From Arthrobacter sp. C9C5 (GTDB lineage: Bacteria; Actinomycetota; Actinomycetes; Actinomycetales; Micrococcaceae): a stretch of DNA of 64,000 bases. The translations under genes were made by a program, and so were the position numbers. Position 1 is the first letter of the stretch; each line of letters starts with the position of its first letter. The stretch spans positions 31,250 through 95,249 of the forward strand of contig NZ_JABFMX010000017.1 of assembly GCF_013359735.1 (NCBI RefSeq), read 5' to 3'. Positions 17,463-25,933 of the stretch are shown here, piece after piece. Under the pieces are notes generated by a model. That model saw only the letters and a list, made by a program, of their open reading frames with translations. It was not told the DNA's origin and ran no database searches.

Positions 17463-18146
17463 ATGACGACACCAGTAAGTGTGAAGTACGAGACTAGGTC
17501 TGTGAAGACGGTTCGCGGCATCGAAGCCCGGACTAGAGCCAAGCTGGAGAAAGAGGGCTGGGAATTCGTCTCCCAGACCCAGGGGACCCTGCGATCTGAG
17601 CTGAACTTCCGGCGCCCCAAGCCCGAGACCCCGTGGAAACTCATCGGGATCGGCGGGGGCGTGCTCGCACTCCTTGTCATCGTGCCGCTCATCATCAATG
17701 CGTTCGGGGGCGGGGATAGCTCAGCCAGCGGGGCAAAGATCTTGCCGTCGGCATCTCCGTCCCAGATTGCGCCAACTGCAGCAAGCACGCCATCGGCCGA
17801 GCCAGCGCCTGCCGCCCCTGTGGCCACGGCTATCACCGTTGATGAGTTGCTGGACAAGCTCAACTCCGCACAGATGGGTGGAATCAAGGTTGGAGACCGG
17901 TTTCGGCTAACCGGCGAACTGTTCATGTCGAAGCTCTGGATGACCGGGGCGACCGGAGAATACAACGTATTGCTGAAGGCCCAAGGGGGAGACCAGGACC
18001 TGTCCGTGTTTGTTGATGAGTCACTTGCATCAGGGTGGCGGGACGGAACAAAGGTCCAAATGGTTGTGGAAATGGGCGAAGCTACGATCAACGGTGAGAC
18101 TACGGATGGTTGGCTAAGGGCTCTTTCTGCGAAGGCGGTCCCGTAG
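17463..18146 (+). CDS. membrane-anchored protein, unrecognised
   Basis: 227 residues. About 58 charged N-terminal residues (YETRSVKTVRGIEARTRAKL, then EKEGWEFVSQ) precede one hydrophobic segment near residues 59-80. A Ser/Ala/Pro-rich linker (about 85-125) leads to a globular domain of about 100 residues (VDELLDKLNSAQMGGIKVGD through LRALSAKAVP), presumably outside. No known catalytic motif is visible. ATG at 17463 with GGGGGAA upstream fits; the longer frame upstream looks random. It sits at the left border of the defence island, but nothing links it to defence. Confidence 0.75.
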   Translation: MTTPVSVKYETRSVKTVRGIEARTRAKLEKEGWEFVSQTQGTLRSELNFRRPKPETPWKLIGIGGGVLALLVIVPLIINAFGGGDSSASGAKILPSASPSQIAPTAASTPSAEPAPAAPVATAITVDELLDKLNSAQMGGIKVGDRFRLTGELFMSKLWMTGATGEYNVLLKAQGGDQDLSVFVDESLASGWRDGTKVQMVVEMGEATINGETTDGWLRALSAKAVP

Positions 18147-18343
18147 CCGATGCACCGGCATCCGCAGTAGACGCCGACGTCGACACGATACGGTGCAGCC
18201 ACCCCCTGGCGTCGCGCAGGAAATGCGCATTGCGTTGCCTCGAAGCGTTGAACTCCACATGAGCCGGCATATCTTCACCGGTTCGATGGCAGGCAGTGAA
18301 GGTCCGGCAACCGACGGGCAGCAATGGGGTTGCACACTCAGCT

Positions 18344-20047
18344 TCAGCTTCCGACAGCAGCGGGCTGCCACGCCTCGGCGCGAGCGAGTGCCGCTTTCAA
18401 GTCCCGCCCGCCAGCGCTCTCCAGCAGTCCAGAATCCCCTACCACAACGAGCAGGCTTCGGGCCCGGGACAGGCCCACGTATAGTTGCTCTGCGGCGCGC
18501 TCCATGTCCTTGAACCCGTTGACGCACAGAACCACGGCCGAGCGTTCCAAGCCTTTGAACCCAAGAACGTGGCCATAGAAGACGTCATTGTTCGCGTGGA
18601 AGTCCAGCCAGTACTCGGCGATGGACCCGGCGTCGAAGCGCTCCTGGTGAACCGGATGCCGGGATTTGGTCGTGAGCAGGGCTATCTGGTTGTTGCTCCA
18701 GCCTTCATCCATGAGCGCCTCGACGCATTCGTCGGCCGCGTCGAGGGCGTCCTCGGTGTCGCATTCAACGCGCCGGACAGGCAGGCCGGTGCCGCCGCGA
18801 GGCGTGAAGTGTTCGCCTGCGAAGGACCGGAATGTTTCGGCGATCTTCCGGGTGTTGCGCAGGTTTTCATCGATGTGGATCGGTACCAAGTCCGACGTCG
18901 GATGCTGGCCGTCGGCGCCGGTCCCGCCCCACCGTTGGTAGACGTCCTGCCGGTCATCCATGAACGCATACACCTCACCGGCGCCCGGATTTTTGGTGCA
19001 GGCGAGCAGCGACTCCCACCACAATGGTGCGAAGTCTTGTGCTTCATCGACGACGACGGCGTCCAGCCTTTGGTGCTGTTCCATGCTGTCCGCCAGCTCC
19101 TTGAGGAGGCGCGGCATCTCCTCCTCAAAGTAGTCGGTACCGGTGCCGTCCGGGACTCCGAGGGCGCGGACATACTCGTGGAACTCCCCGGTGAAGACTG
19201 GTTTTGCCTGCCGCCACCCGGAGACCTGCTGCTGCAGGTACTGGCTCAGCCCCTTGTTGTAGCAGAAGAGGCCGACCCGCTTGCCTTCCTTACAGAGGAG
19301 ACGTGCTTTTTCGAGGGCGAGCCAGGTCTTGCCGCTGCCGGCTCCGCCGGTGAAACGGACGCGGGGAAGCGAACGGGTTGCGCGCAGGAGTACTGATTGC
19401 CGAATGGTGAGGTGGTCCTGGGCGTCTTCGGTTTCGTGGGGGTCGGGGACTCGCGCGGACCCGGCGTCGAGATCGCCGCCGAGCTTCCGCACGATGCGGT
19501 CCAGGAAGGCCGGGGTCAGAGTGGTGGCCCCGCTGCCTTCACGCTCGATGGCTTGCTGCACCTTGTCTCTTAGTGAATCAGTGTCCGCCCGGTCCAGTAT
19601 CAGCGAGCGGGGACACCCTGCCATGGCCCAGTCCTGCGGCACGTCCGTGTAGGGGAGACTGACCAGATATGCGAAGCGGCTGCTGAGCCGGGATCCCAGC
19701 TGGTTCTCCAGCCAATTCTTGATCGCATGCATCGACGCCTGCGACTGGACCACAGGGCTATGGATGTTGTGCCCGCCGGTCTTGTCGGACTGGTACCACT
19801 GTCCGTTCTCGACGCCGACCCTTCCGCCTTTGACCTCGATGGCGGCCATCCCGACGCCGGGCCAGAGCACAAGGATGTCGATCTCGTGCTCTGCGCGTCC
19901 GTCCCTGATTTGGACGGAGTGGGCAAGGACGACGTCGTCAGGCAGCTGGGCCTGCAGTGCTGCCCATATGGCACTCTCGGCAGCGCGGCCGTCACCAAAG
20001 TCCGGTTCTTCCGGAATGCACCTCACTGTTGCCCCCCCCAATCCCAT
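18344..20047 (-). CDS. NERD nuclease-domain / UvrD-like SF1 helicase fusion
   Basis: 567 residues. The N-terminus is a nuclease-related domain (NERD) with PD-(D/E)XK-like residues (HEIDILVLWPG, then IEVKGG, about residues 54-73). A superfamily-1 motor follows: Walker A FTGGAGSGKTWLALEKA, motif II VVVDEAQDF, YAFMDDRQDVY, LRNTRKIAE, and a C-terminal VLGFKGLERSAVVL and YVGLSRARSLLVV (motifs V/VI). Fusions of this kind are common in defence islands and repair contexts. ATG at 20047 with GGGAAG upstream decides the start. It is the outermost recognisable defence gene of the left arm and is transcribed away from the island. Confidence 0.9.
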   Translation of the reverse strand: MGLGGATVRCIPEEPDFGDGRAAESAIWAALQAQLPDDVVLAHSVQIRDGRAEHEIDILVLWPGVGMAAIEVKGGRVGVENGQWYQSDKTGGHNIHSPVVQSQASMHAIKNWLENQLGSRLSSRFAYLVSLPYTDVPQDWAMAGCPRSLILDRADTDSLRDKVQQAIEREGSGATTLTPAFLDRIVRKLGGDLDAGSARVPDPHETEDAQDHLTIRQSVLLRATRSLPRVRFTGGAGSGKTWLALEKARLLCKEGKRVGLFCYNKGLSQYLQQQVSGWRQAKPVFTGEFHEYVRALGVPDGTGTDYFEEEMPRLLKELADSMEQHQRLDAVVVDEAQDFAPLWWESLLACTKNPGAGEVYAFMDDRQDVYQRWGGTGADGQHPTSDLVPIHIDENLRNTRKIAETFRSFAGEHFTPRGGTGLPVRRVECDTEDALDAADECVEALMDEGWSNNQIALLTTKSRHPVHQERFDAGSIAEYWLDFHANNDVFYGHVLGFKGLERSAVVLCVNGFKDMERAAEQLYVGLSRARSLLVVVGDSGLLESAGGRDLKAALARAEAWQPAAVGS

Positions 20048-20669
20048 GAACCGGCTTCCCGGTATTCGCTGATCCCACGGTAACCGGGCGCAGCGAACTT
20101 GCATTGGCGACACGAACTGCGTGGCTCGAGCCAATGGTCAGTGTGGACGGAGGCACTAGCTGTTTCGACGACGTTCTCTGCGGGAGGGACGCGTGCCATA
20201 GCTCGACTCCGGACCGTTGACACCTAGATGAGGCGACGGGTGCCGATGTTGGGCGACAAACCTTCAGGCTGGTATGAACAATAGATCCCACACAGCTGAG
20301 CACGAGATCTCGTTGGGCCGGCCGCCTCGGGTGCGTGGGTGTAAACGGCGGCCGGCCAATAGGAGTGATTGTCGGTCACGGAGGTGGCCATCATGTTCAG
20401 GAAGATATCTAGCTCCCGCCCGGCAACGGCGAGACAGCAGGTGCCCCTTGACCCCCGCGGAGAGAGAGCGTTTCGATTGCTGTTGTACCCAAGGTGGTCG
20501 TCACGGGTGAGCAAAATCTTGTCAGGCTGGCTGCAGGGGTCCGTGCAGTTTTAGCAGCCGATTCCAAAAGTCGGATCCAAGTGCCGACTATGGACGTTGT
20601 CAGCGGTTACCCCACCTTGAAGTCCTCGAAAACACTGTTGCTGCGCGGTCTAGGGCGGACGCTTGAACG
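20048..20669. other. gene-free interval in the defence island
   Basis: About 620 bases with no open frame that looks like protein; short ORFs here have no recognisable similarity and poor composition. It holds a strong inverted repeat at 20313-20359. It separates two minus-strand genes and must contain the promoter of the NERD-helicase. Confidence 0.6.
20313..20359. repeat. 13-bp inverted repeat in intergenic DNA
   Basis: Left arm TTGGGCCGGCCGCC and right arm GGCGGCCGGCCAA, with one bulged base, separated by 20 bases. It could be an operator, a hairpin in a leader of the NERD-helicase mRNA, or a mobile-element scar. Confidence 0.6.
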
Positions 20670-21923
20670 CTAGATGCCCTCAGAGAGGCAGTGGACCTCC
20701 GGGAGGCGGTCCCGGAGAAGCCGAAAGGCTACGGAAAGCTGATCGCGGCCTACCGCATGGGCGATTGTCTGAAGCGAGGCGCCCGTCCAGAACAAATCGT
20801 GTACGTCATCGATGTCCCGATGGGTCCAAGCTCGCCGCCATTTTGGTGCGTTTTCATCTTCAAGTGGACCCAGCGGCTTCAAGATGAGGTTGGTCAACGC
20901 GATTACGACTGAACGACTCGTCGTACCAAAATGACGAGCGAGGTCGGCGATCTCCATGTCTTCATTGTCGGCGTAGAGGTGAAGCAACCGAGTGAGCTCA
21001 TTTGAAGACCAGCTGCGGTTGTCGTCTGAGTCGTTGCTTGGATCGGCACGGCCGACGACAGCACTCGCGGAAGGCGTGTCATCCACGACGTGTTGCGGAA
21101 TAACTATCGCCAGAGCCGGGCCAGGCTCGGAAGGCTCGAGACTTTTGGGGATACCGCCAGTCTGGAGTGTCTCGGGGACGGGGGATTCGCTAAGGGACGG
21201 CACGGACAACCCAACTGCATGTTTCTCGCTTAAGCCGCTCATATCCGGGGGAGGGACAGGGCCCATGGGCACCCGAGCGATGTGATTCGCGAAAAGCTGG
21301 AACGCTACTTCGAACTGGTCCCGCTGCATGTTGCGGGCGATGTCGGGCAGACTCACGTCGCTCGAGTAGTAGTAATCAAGGATCCTGAGCTCTCCGGTGC
21401 TCCAAGCGGTCTGGAACTTCGGCGCGGTCGGATCGACCATCCGACCGATAGGTTCGAGAAGCTGGCGGCTCAGCTCGTAGACCACAGCGCGGCCGGTCAC
21501 ACCGCAGGTCCGGGATAAAACTGCGATCGAATCCCCCTTTCTGTAGCCGGCCAACAATCGCTGCCCTTGCTCGGCACTCCACGCTCGAGTTTGATCAGGG
21601 TCTGCCGGTGCCCGTGGCACGTCGACAGAAGGACTCGGGAAGGGGCCCACTTCTCCCGTCGGTTGTTGTGCGGTCGGCCTGTTTTCAGCCACCGTTGGAC
21701 GGTCTTGCGTTTCCGGAGCCGCCACTGTGCCAACTCTGACCTGCGTGGGCCCTTGGCTTTCCTCGAACGCACCCTCAATTCCTGGATGATGGGCGAGTGC
21801 AGCCGTGTGAGCATCCGAGACGCCGTGGCTTTTGTCTGACGCCTTGTTTCGGCGCATTATCCAGACGATGAAGAGGCAGACGACGGAAATCGCCCCCAGT
21901 ACGACAGCCCATTGAAATGTCAC
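20670..21923 (-). CDS. membrane-anchored protein with duplicated SANT/HTH-like modules, unrecognised
   Basis: 417 residues. The N-terminus is one membrane helix (about 4-23, WAVVLGAISVVCLFIVWIM) with RRNK just after, so the bulk should be cytoplasmic. A Pro-rich linker (about 30-110) is followed by two related blocks of about 105 residues, near 113-220 and 305-415. Each block has two tryptophan-led helical motifs resembling SANT/Myb or GcrA-like HTHs: RAWSAEQGQRLL and TAWSTGELRIL in the first; RSWSSNELTRLL and RAWTHRDIDDV in the second, with RDQFEVAFQL / RDQLSVAFRL shared. Predicted DNA or protein binding at the membrane. It lies 120 bases downstream of the DUF262 gene. I know of no characterised homologue. 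Confidence 0.75.
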   Translation of the reverse strand: MTFQWAVVLGAISVVCLFIVWIMRRNKASDKSHGVSDAHTAALAHHPGIEGAFEESQGPTQVRVGTVAAPETQDRPTVAENRPTAQQPTGEVGPFPSPSVDVPRAPADPDQTRAWSAEQGQRLLAGYRKGDSIAVLSRTCGVTGRAVVYELSRQLLEPIGRMVDPTAPKFQTAWSTGELRILDYYYSSDVSLPDIARNMQRDQFEVAFQLFANHIARVPMGPVPPPDMSGLSEKHAVGLSVPSLSESPVPETLQTGGIPKSLEPSEPGPALAIVIPQHVVDDTPSASAVVGRADPSNDSDDNRSWSSNELTRLLHLYADNEDMEIADLARHFGTTSRSVVIALTNLILKPLGPLEDENAPKWRRAWTHRDIDDVHDLFWTGASLQTIAHAVGRDQLSVAFRLLRDRLPEVHCLSEGI

Positions 21924-22043
21924 TTCGGTCCCCTAATCCATGTGCGGCTGAGTAGTGCTGCACAATGATGGCCCGGAGCACAGACTTTTACCGCCAGGTC
22001 TTTTCTAGCCTTCCCGTTGTGCAAGAGGCATACCCATTGCTCG

Positions 22044-23900
22044 TCAGTCGGTCGGCGCAGTTTCGACCGGGGGTCCGACGGGCGTGACCCGGGGCCACAC
22101 GCGGCAGGCGACCTCCGCGAGGTGACGCGCTCGGTTTTGAATCGAGGCCTCATCCCAGGACTCCGATGAAGCCAGTGGCTTGTTGAGCTGAAGGCTTGAC
22201 TGCAATGCGAACTCGGGGCGCTTGACGTCCCACCCGAAGTTTGAAACTCCTTGATTGAACCGGGACGTCACGAGAGTGAGATTGCCGATTCGGTGAGCGG
22301 CGGAATGACGCTGCTGCGTGGCTAGCTCGAGCTGCGCTGGGTCCACGATGTCCAGGGGCCAATGAGTTTGCCATGAGGAGGGCAAGATATGTTCAATCTG
22401 CAGTTGCTCGTAGTCAAACGTCGCCGGCTCTGTGCGAGGGTTCTCGAACTGGAGGTGCTTGTCGATTGCACCCAGAACGAGGCGGATCCGCTCCTGAGTA
22501 AACGAGTTGTAGAACTTGTTGTTGGCGAAGGCTTCGGCGACGTCGTCATCGGTCGGCCAAGCTAATCCCTGGGAAGTGGAACTCAGAAAAGCAGTGACCG
22601 CGTCAGAAATATTGTGCCCTTCCATCTGCGCGGCTTGCGCGGACTTCAGCACATCCACAAAAAACGTGCCATATCCCCTGGTGTTTGCCCCTGTGATCAT
22701 GCGACGCATCACCCAGGACTCGATCGCTCCCACGACGACCTCGTGATCAGAGAGCGGGAGTACGTCGCTCGGAAGAGTGCGAAGCCATAAGAGAAGAGGC
22801 ACTGCAGTCGAAACACGAATCCGGTCGAGCCGAGTGTAGACCTGCGCCAAAATCGCCGACTCTGCTTGTCCTGGATGGTAGATGGTGCTGTACGCCGCAG
22901 CGTATTCGCTAAGTTCCTTGAGCACAGGCTCGGTAGCTCTGTTGTTGGCCGCCAAGTACGCACGTACCTGGCCATAAAGGTGACCGATAGCAGCTTCCTG
23001 CCCCGACACAGCGGTCAGCCAGGCGGACAGGAGCACGTCCCGGCGTCCACGGGCAGCGTGTCCAGTACCCACCGTCGTCTTCCACCATGCTTCGTCCAGG
23101 GGAGCCCAGTACCTGTCATACAGCGTCTCGAGCTCCCCTTCGCCACGGAGATCGCCGCGAAGGAACAGCAGGTTCTTCACTAGGTCGGTCGCTGATAGCG
23201 GGGTCTGACGCCCATTGAGCACCTCGAAGATAACCTGAGCGTCGTCATTGTCTTCGAGGTCAATGACTACAAGTTTGAACAGACCCAAGAACGTATCGAC
23301 GATGGCATCCAGCAGTTCACCATCCGGCGCCGCATCGACTGCAGCGCGTGTCTGATCCGCAAAGAACTTTCGTGCCGAGAGATAGAGGTGCCCGTTGCTG
23401 GAAGGACTATCATCTGACACGGCGTCGGGCCAAACCTCGCGGTCTTTACGTCTGGGCCACAGCTTGTACTGGTCCAGGGGCTCAGTCGCCACATCCGAAG
23501 GGTTCTTGATCAGTCTCCGCATTTGAGACGCTCGCGGGGAGGCCTTTTCCTGGAGGACGTCGAGGATTCCGCGGGCGAGCAGCTGCAGTGTCGTCAGGCG
23601 CTGCTGCCCGTCGATAACGGCCCGCTGGTCCACACCGCCGGTCGACGACGGCAGCTGCTCACAAACAATCGCTCCCAAGAAATGCGGTGTCACATTTTTG
23701 TCGGCGCTGGCCCTGGAGTCACCAAGGGCGTCGGCTTGACGACGGGCTTTGTGTAGCCGTTCCGCAGCCGACAAGAGGTCCTCATGGAGCAGTCGCCATT
23801 GGCCTTCGCGGGTCCACTCGTAGTCCCGCTGGAAAGTCGGAATCACATACCTACGCTCTAAGCCCAAAACTGATTTCAAAGCGTAAGTATCGGCCTGCAA
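22044..23900 (-). CDS. DUF262 / DUF1524 protein (GmrSD-like)
   Basis: 618 residues. The N-terminal DUF262 (ParB/sulfiredoxin-like nucleotidase fold) shows YVIPTFQRDYEW and VIDGQQRLTTLQLL; the C-terminal DUF1524 (HNH/His-Me-like) shows QIEHILPSSW and IGNLTLV. This is the domain order of GmrSD type IV restriction enzymes, which cleave glucosylated hydroxymethylcytosine phage DNA, and of related BrxU-like proteins. I chose TTG at 23900: AGGGGG lies five bases upstream and MQADTY is the usual family start; the upstream frame extension lacks similarity. Upstream gene of the left arm. Confidence 0.9.
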   Translation of the reverse strand: MQADTYALKSVLGLERRYVIPTFQRDYEWTREGQWRLLHEDLLSAAERLHKARRQADALGDSRASADKNVTPHFLGAIVCEQLPSSTGGVDQRAVIDGQQRLTTLQLLARGILDVLQEKASPRASQMRRLIKNPSDVATEPLDQYKLWPRRKDREVWPDAVSDDSPSSNGHLYLSARKFFADQTRAAVDAAPDGELLDAIVDTFLGLFKLVVIDLEDNDDAQVIFEVLNGRQTPLSATDLVKNLLFLRGDLRGEGELETLYDRYWAPLDEAWWKTTVGTGHAARGRRDVLLSAWLTAVSGQEAAIGHLYGQVRAYLAANNRATEPVLKELSEYAAAYSTIYHPGQAESAILAQVYTRLDRIRVSTAVPLLLWLRTLPSDVLPLSDHEVVVGAIESWVMRRMITGANTRGYGTFFVDVLKSAQAAQMEGHNISDAVTAFLSSTSQGLAWPTDDDVAEAFANNKFYNSFTQERIRLVLGAIDKHLQFENPRTEPATFDYEQLQIEHILPSSWQTHWPLDIVDPAQLELATQQRHSAAHRIGNLTLVTSRFNQGVSNFGWDVKRPEFALQSSLQLNKPLASSESWDEASIQNRARHLAEVACRVWPRVTPVGPPVETAPTD

Positions 23901-24062
23901 CGTTCCCCCTGATTGAGAAATTTGAGTGGAAGAGAATCTCGTGACGACTCTAAAGCCCAGAGCGGGCCAAGGTGGGCTGGGCTCGCGTAGTTCGGCCAAA
24001 TTGCACTTGACCCTAGAAAATCTGCGCATCAACGAGCAGGAACGTTTGGGTAACTTGCGAGG

Positions 24063-24302
24063 TTAGTTGTAACTACGATCTGCCATCCATCGTGCGAAAT
24101 CGGACCACATGAACTCGTTTTTGGAGCAGTCACGCCGCCCGAAGTCCCAGAACTCGAGTGCCAGAGCGGCTGCGTGGTGGCTTACGTGCAGGTACTGACC
24201 GCCGCCCCAGGGACGCAGGTCGCCCGCATCCGCCGGTATGTGTTTTTCCATGTCCGGTGCGTCGACGCAGTCCTCTTCCCAACAGCCAGAGCGACGCCGC
24301 AA
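24063..24302 (-). CDS. small hypothetical ORF
   Basis: 79 residues or fewer (an internal ATG at 24251 gives 62). The C-terminal part (YLHVSHHAAALALEFWDFG, then WSDFARWMADRS) reads like real protein with aromatic and acidic residues, but no family is recognised and no clear ribosome-binding site is seen. It could be a truncated gene. Same strand as, and 160 bases upstream of, the DUF262 gene. Confidence 0.4.
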   Translation of the reverse strand: MRRRSGCWEEDCVDAPDMEKHIPADAGDLRPWGGGQYLHVSHHAAALALEFWDFGRRDCSKNEFMWSDFARWMADRSYN

Positions 24303-24446
24303 GCCGGCGCCGTCGTCAATCGCGCCGAGGACGAGATCTAACAGCGGAAAGCCTCGTATGAGATGAAACGGTAAACCGTCGGAGCTACTTAGTACAAAGA
24401 AGATTCAATAGTTAAATCGGTCCACGATATACAACATGGGGGAGAA

Positions 24447-25433
24447 ATGACTGTTAGTACGACGGCAAAGAAGGCCCGATGGTGGGACGGCGACCCGACC
24501 CAGCGGTACTGGATGGAGCTCGTGAGTCGTCCCAATTGGGGGACTGAGCTGATCTCCCCTGACGAAGGCAGATACAGCCACATGTGGGATGTCCGGGAGG
24601 GCGATGTGGTTTTCCACTGGCTCGGAGTTAGCTACGCCGGGGCTGGCAAGTCCGGAATTTACGGCCACTCCGTTGTGGTTGGTCGGCCGCAGGCAGCTCC
24701 GGAGAATCAGTGGCGCAGCACCACAGGACCTGGCGTTCGGGTTCCATTGGGCGATTTTGTTCCCGCTGACCCGCTCCTGTTGCGCGAGCTGGAGGATAGC
24801 GCTGGCGAGATCGGCGCAGTGAAGGATCAGCTCATCAATGACTATGGCGCGCCCATCTACTTCCCGTTTCAGGACGGTAGTGGGGGATTCCGTCCGAGGG
24901 AGGCTTATCTGGCGAAGGTGCCGCGGGCCCTCGTGGACATCATCGCAGGGTTGCGGCCCGAAAGTGATTGGGGCGGGTCTGCTCAGCCGCTCGTGAGTCC
25001 TCAGCAGGCCGGAGGCCAGAACGGAGTGAAGGAGACTTACGCGGGCTTCTGTGCTGACCCAGTGTTGAAGAAGGCAATTGAAATGCAAGCGGTTCACCAA
25101 GCGAAGGCACACTACTCGGCTGCCGGTTACAGCGTCGAAGATGTTGGTGCGCACAAGTCTTACGACCTGCGAGTCATCCGGGGCGATGAGGTCCGGCACG
25201 TGGAAGTGAAGGGCTCTCAGGGCCATGTCCAGAAGGTCATTCTCACGCGCAATGAGGTAACCCACGCGAACGACTACGATCGAACGGACTTGGTCGTCGT
25301 CGCTGACATTGAGTGGGAGCGTCGTTTGGATGGCTCGATCGCTACGGGGAACGGCGTTATGAGCGTGTACCCGGATTGGCGACCGTCGCCCGAGAACCTC
25401 AAGCCACTGAGTTTCGAGTACTTCCTAGACTAA
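24447..25433 (+). CDS. PUA/EVE-like reader plus DUF3883 (PD-(D/E)XK) nuclease
   Basis: 328 residues. The N-terminal half has EVE/PUA-like traits (RYWMELVSR, YSHMWDVREGDVVFHWL, SGIYGHSVVVG), a fold that often binds modified bases. The C-terminal DUF3883 domain carries the restriction-like active site: YDLRVI with Asp240 and HVEVKGSQG with Glu253 and Lys255. The layout suggests a modification-dependent nuclease, as in type IV restriction. GGGGGAGAA directly before ATG 24447 fixes the start. Transcribed away from the DUF262 gene and ending at a strong hairpin (25467-25495), so probably a single-gene unit. Confidence 0.8.
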   Translation: MTVSTTAKKARWWDGDPTQRYWMELVSRPNWGTELISPDEGRYSHMWDVREGDVVFHWLGVSYAGAGKSGIYGHSVVVGRPQAAPENQWRSTTGPGVRVPLGDFVPADPLLLRELEDSAGEIGAVKDQLINDYGAPIYFPFQDGSGGFRPREAYLAKVPRALVDIIAGLRPESDWGGSAQPLVSPQQAGGQNGVKETYAGFCADPVLKKAIEMQAVHQAKAHYSAAGYSVEDVGAHKSYDLRVIRGDEVRHVEVKGSQGHVQKVILTRNEVTHANDYDRTDLVVVADIEWERRLDGSIATGNGVMSVYPDWRPSPENLKPLSFEYFLD

Positions 25434-25466
25434 AGCTCGTTCTGTTGCGACTCGCCGCTGGGCGAC

Positions 25467-25495
25467 GGGGTGCCCGATCGAGCGCCGGGCACCCC
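25467..25495. terminator. bidirectional terminator hairpin
   Basis: Ten-bp perfect stem GGGGTGCCCG / CGGGCACCCC with a nine-base loop, between the PUA/DUF3883 gene and the convergent small gene ending at 25511. Confidence 0.75.
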
Positions 25496-25510
25496 GGGTT
25501 GCGACCGGGG

Positions 25511-25762
25511 CTAGGGGGCGGTCCGCTTCAGGGTTGGAAAGGCAGCGTATATCGCCGCCAGCATGTCTCGGGCACCGGATTCAGTAAACTGGATCTGCTG
25601 GCTGGCTTTCCCAGGCATCGCCCGCTCAGCCGACCCGTACGTCGCAATGTGCAGGAGGACTTCGCCGTCCACACCCGAGACTGTCTGAAACGTACATATG
25701 GACTCAGTCTTATGCGGCTGGATGCCGCTTGAACTTCGAGTCACTGCCTGAATCTTCACCAT
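25511..25762 (-). CDS. small conserved protein, function unknown
   Basis: 83 residues. Sequence such as ICTFQTVSGVDGEVLLHIATYGS, split here as ICTFQTVSG and GEVLLHIATYGSAERAMPGK, then QQIQFTESGARDMLAAI, resembles a widespread family of about 80 residues that databases often mislabel as methionyl-tRNA formyltransferase and that occurs beside defence genes. No catalytic motif is evident. It is divergent from the methyltransferase operon and convergent to the PUA/DUF3883 gene. Confidence 0.7.
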   Translation of the reverse strand: MVKIQAVTRSSSGIQPHKTESICTFQTVSGVDGEVLLHIATYGSAERAMPGKASQQIQFTESGARDMLAAIYAAFPTLKRTAP

Positions 25763-25781
25763 GGGTTGACCCTAGCGTGTG

Positions 25782-25924
25782 CTTGCTCGCATCCGACGCC
25801 GATGCGAGGGCAAGTCGAGATGGATAGCGCAGTTCTGTCAGTGGCTCGTAGTAGATTTATCTGGCTGGCTGCAGGGCCAACGCGTGTATGGGCGATCGCA
25901 AGATCGCCTTCGGGACTCTGGAGG
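25782..25924 (+). promoter_or_regulatory. structured leader of the methyltransferase operon
   Basis: Two hairpins precede the C5-methyltransferase: one at about 25782-25816 (arms CTTGCTCGCATC and GATGCGAGGGCAAG) and a perfect one at 25891-25908 (GGCGATC-GCAA-GATCGCC, a GNRA-capped stem). The second ends 11 bases before the GGAGG ribosome-binding site at 25920-25924. It could be an attenuator, or at the DNA level an operator for autoregulation. Confidence 0.45.
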
Positions 25925-25933
25925 ATTATTCTG

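Noticed and set aside
20369..20554. Possible 61-residue ORF in the island's intergenic interval
   Set aside because: No ribosome-binding site, no similarity, and composition typical of random GC-rich DNA.
23901..24032. N-terminal extension of the DUF262 protein
   Set aside because: AGGGGG before TTG 23900 and the usual MQADTY family start favour the shorter protein.
25766..25933. N-terminal extension of the methyltransferase
   Set aside because: It covers hairpin leader DNA, lacks similarity, and a GGAGG precedes TTG 25934 just before motif I.
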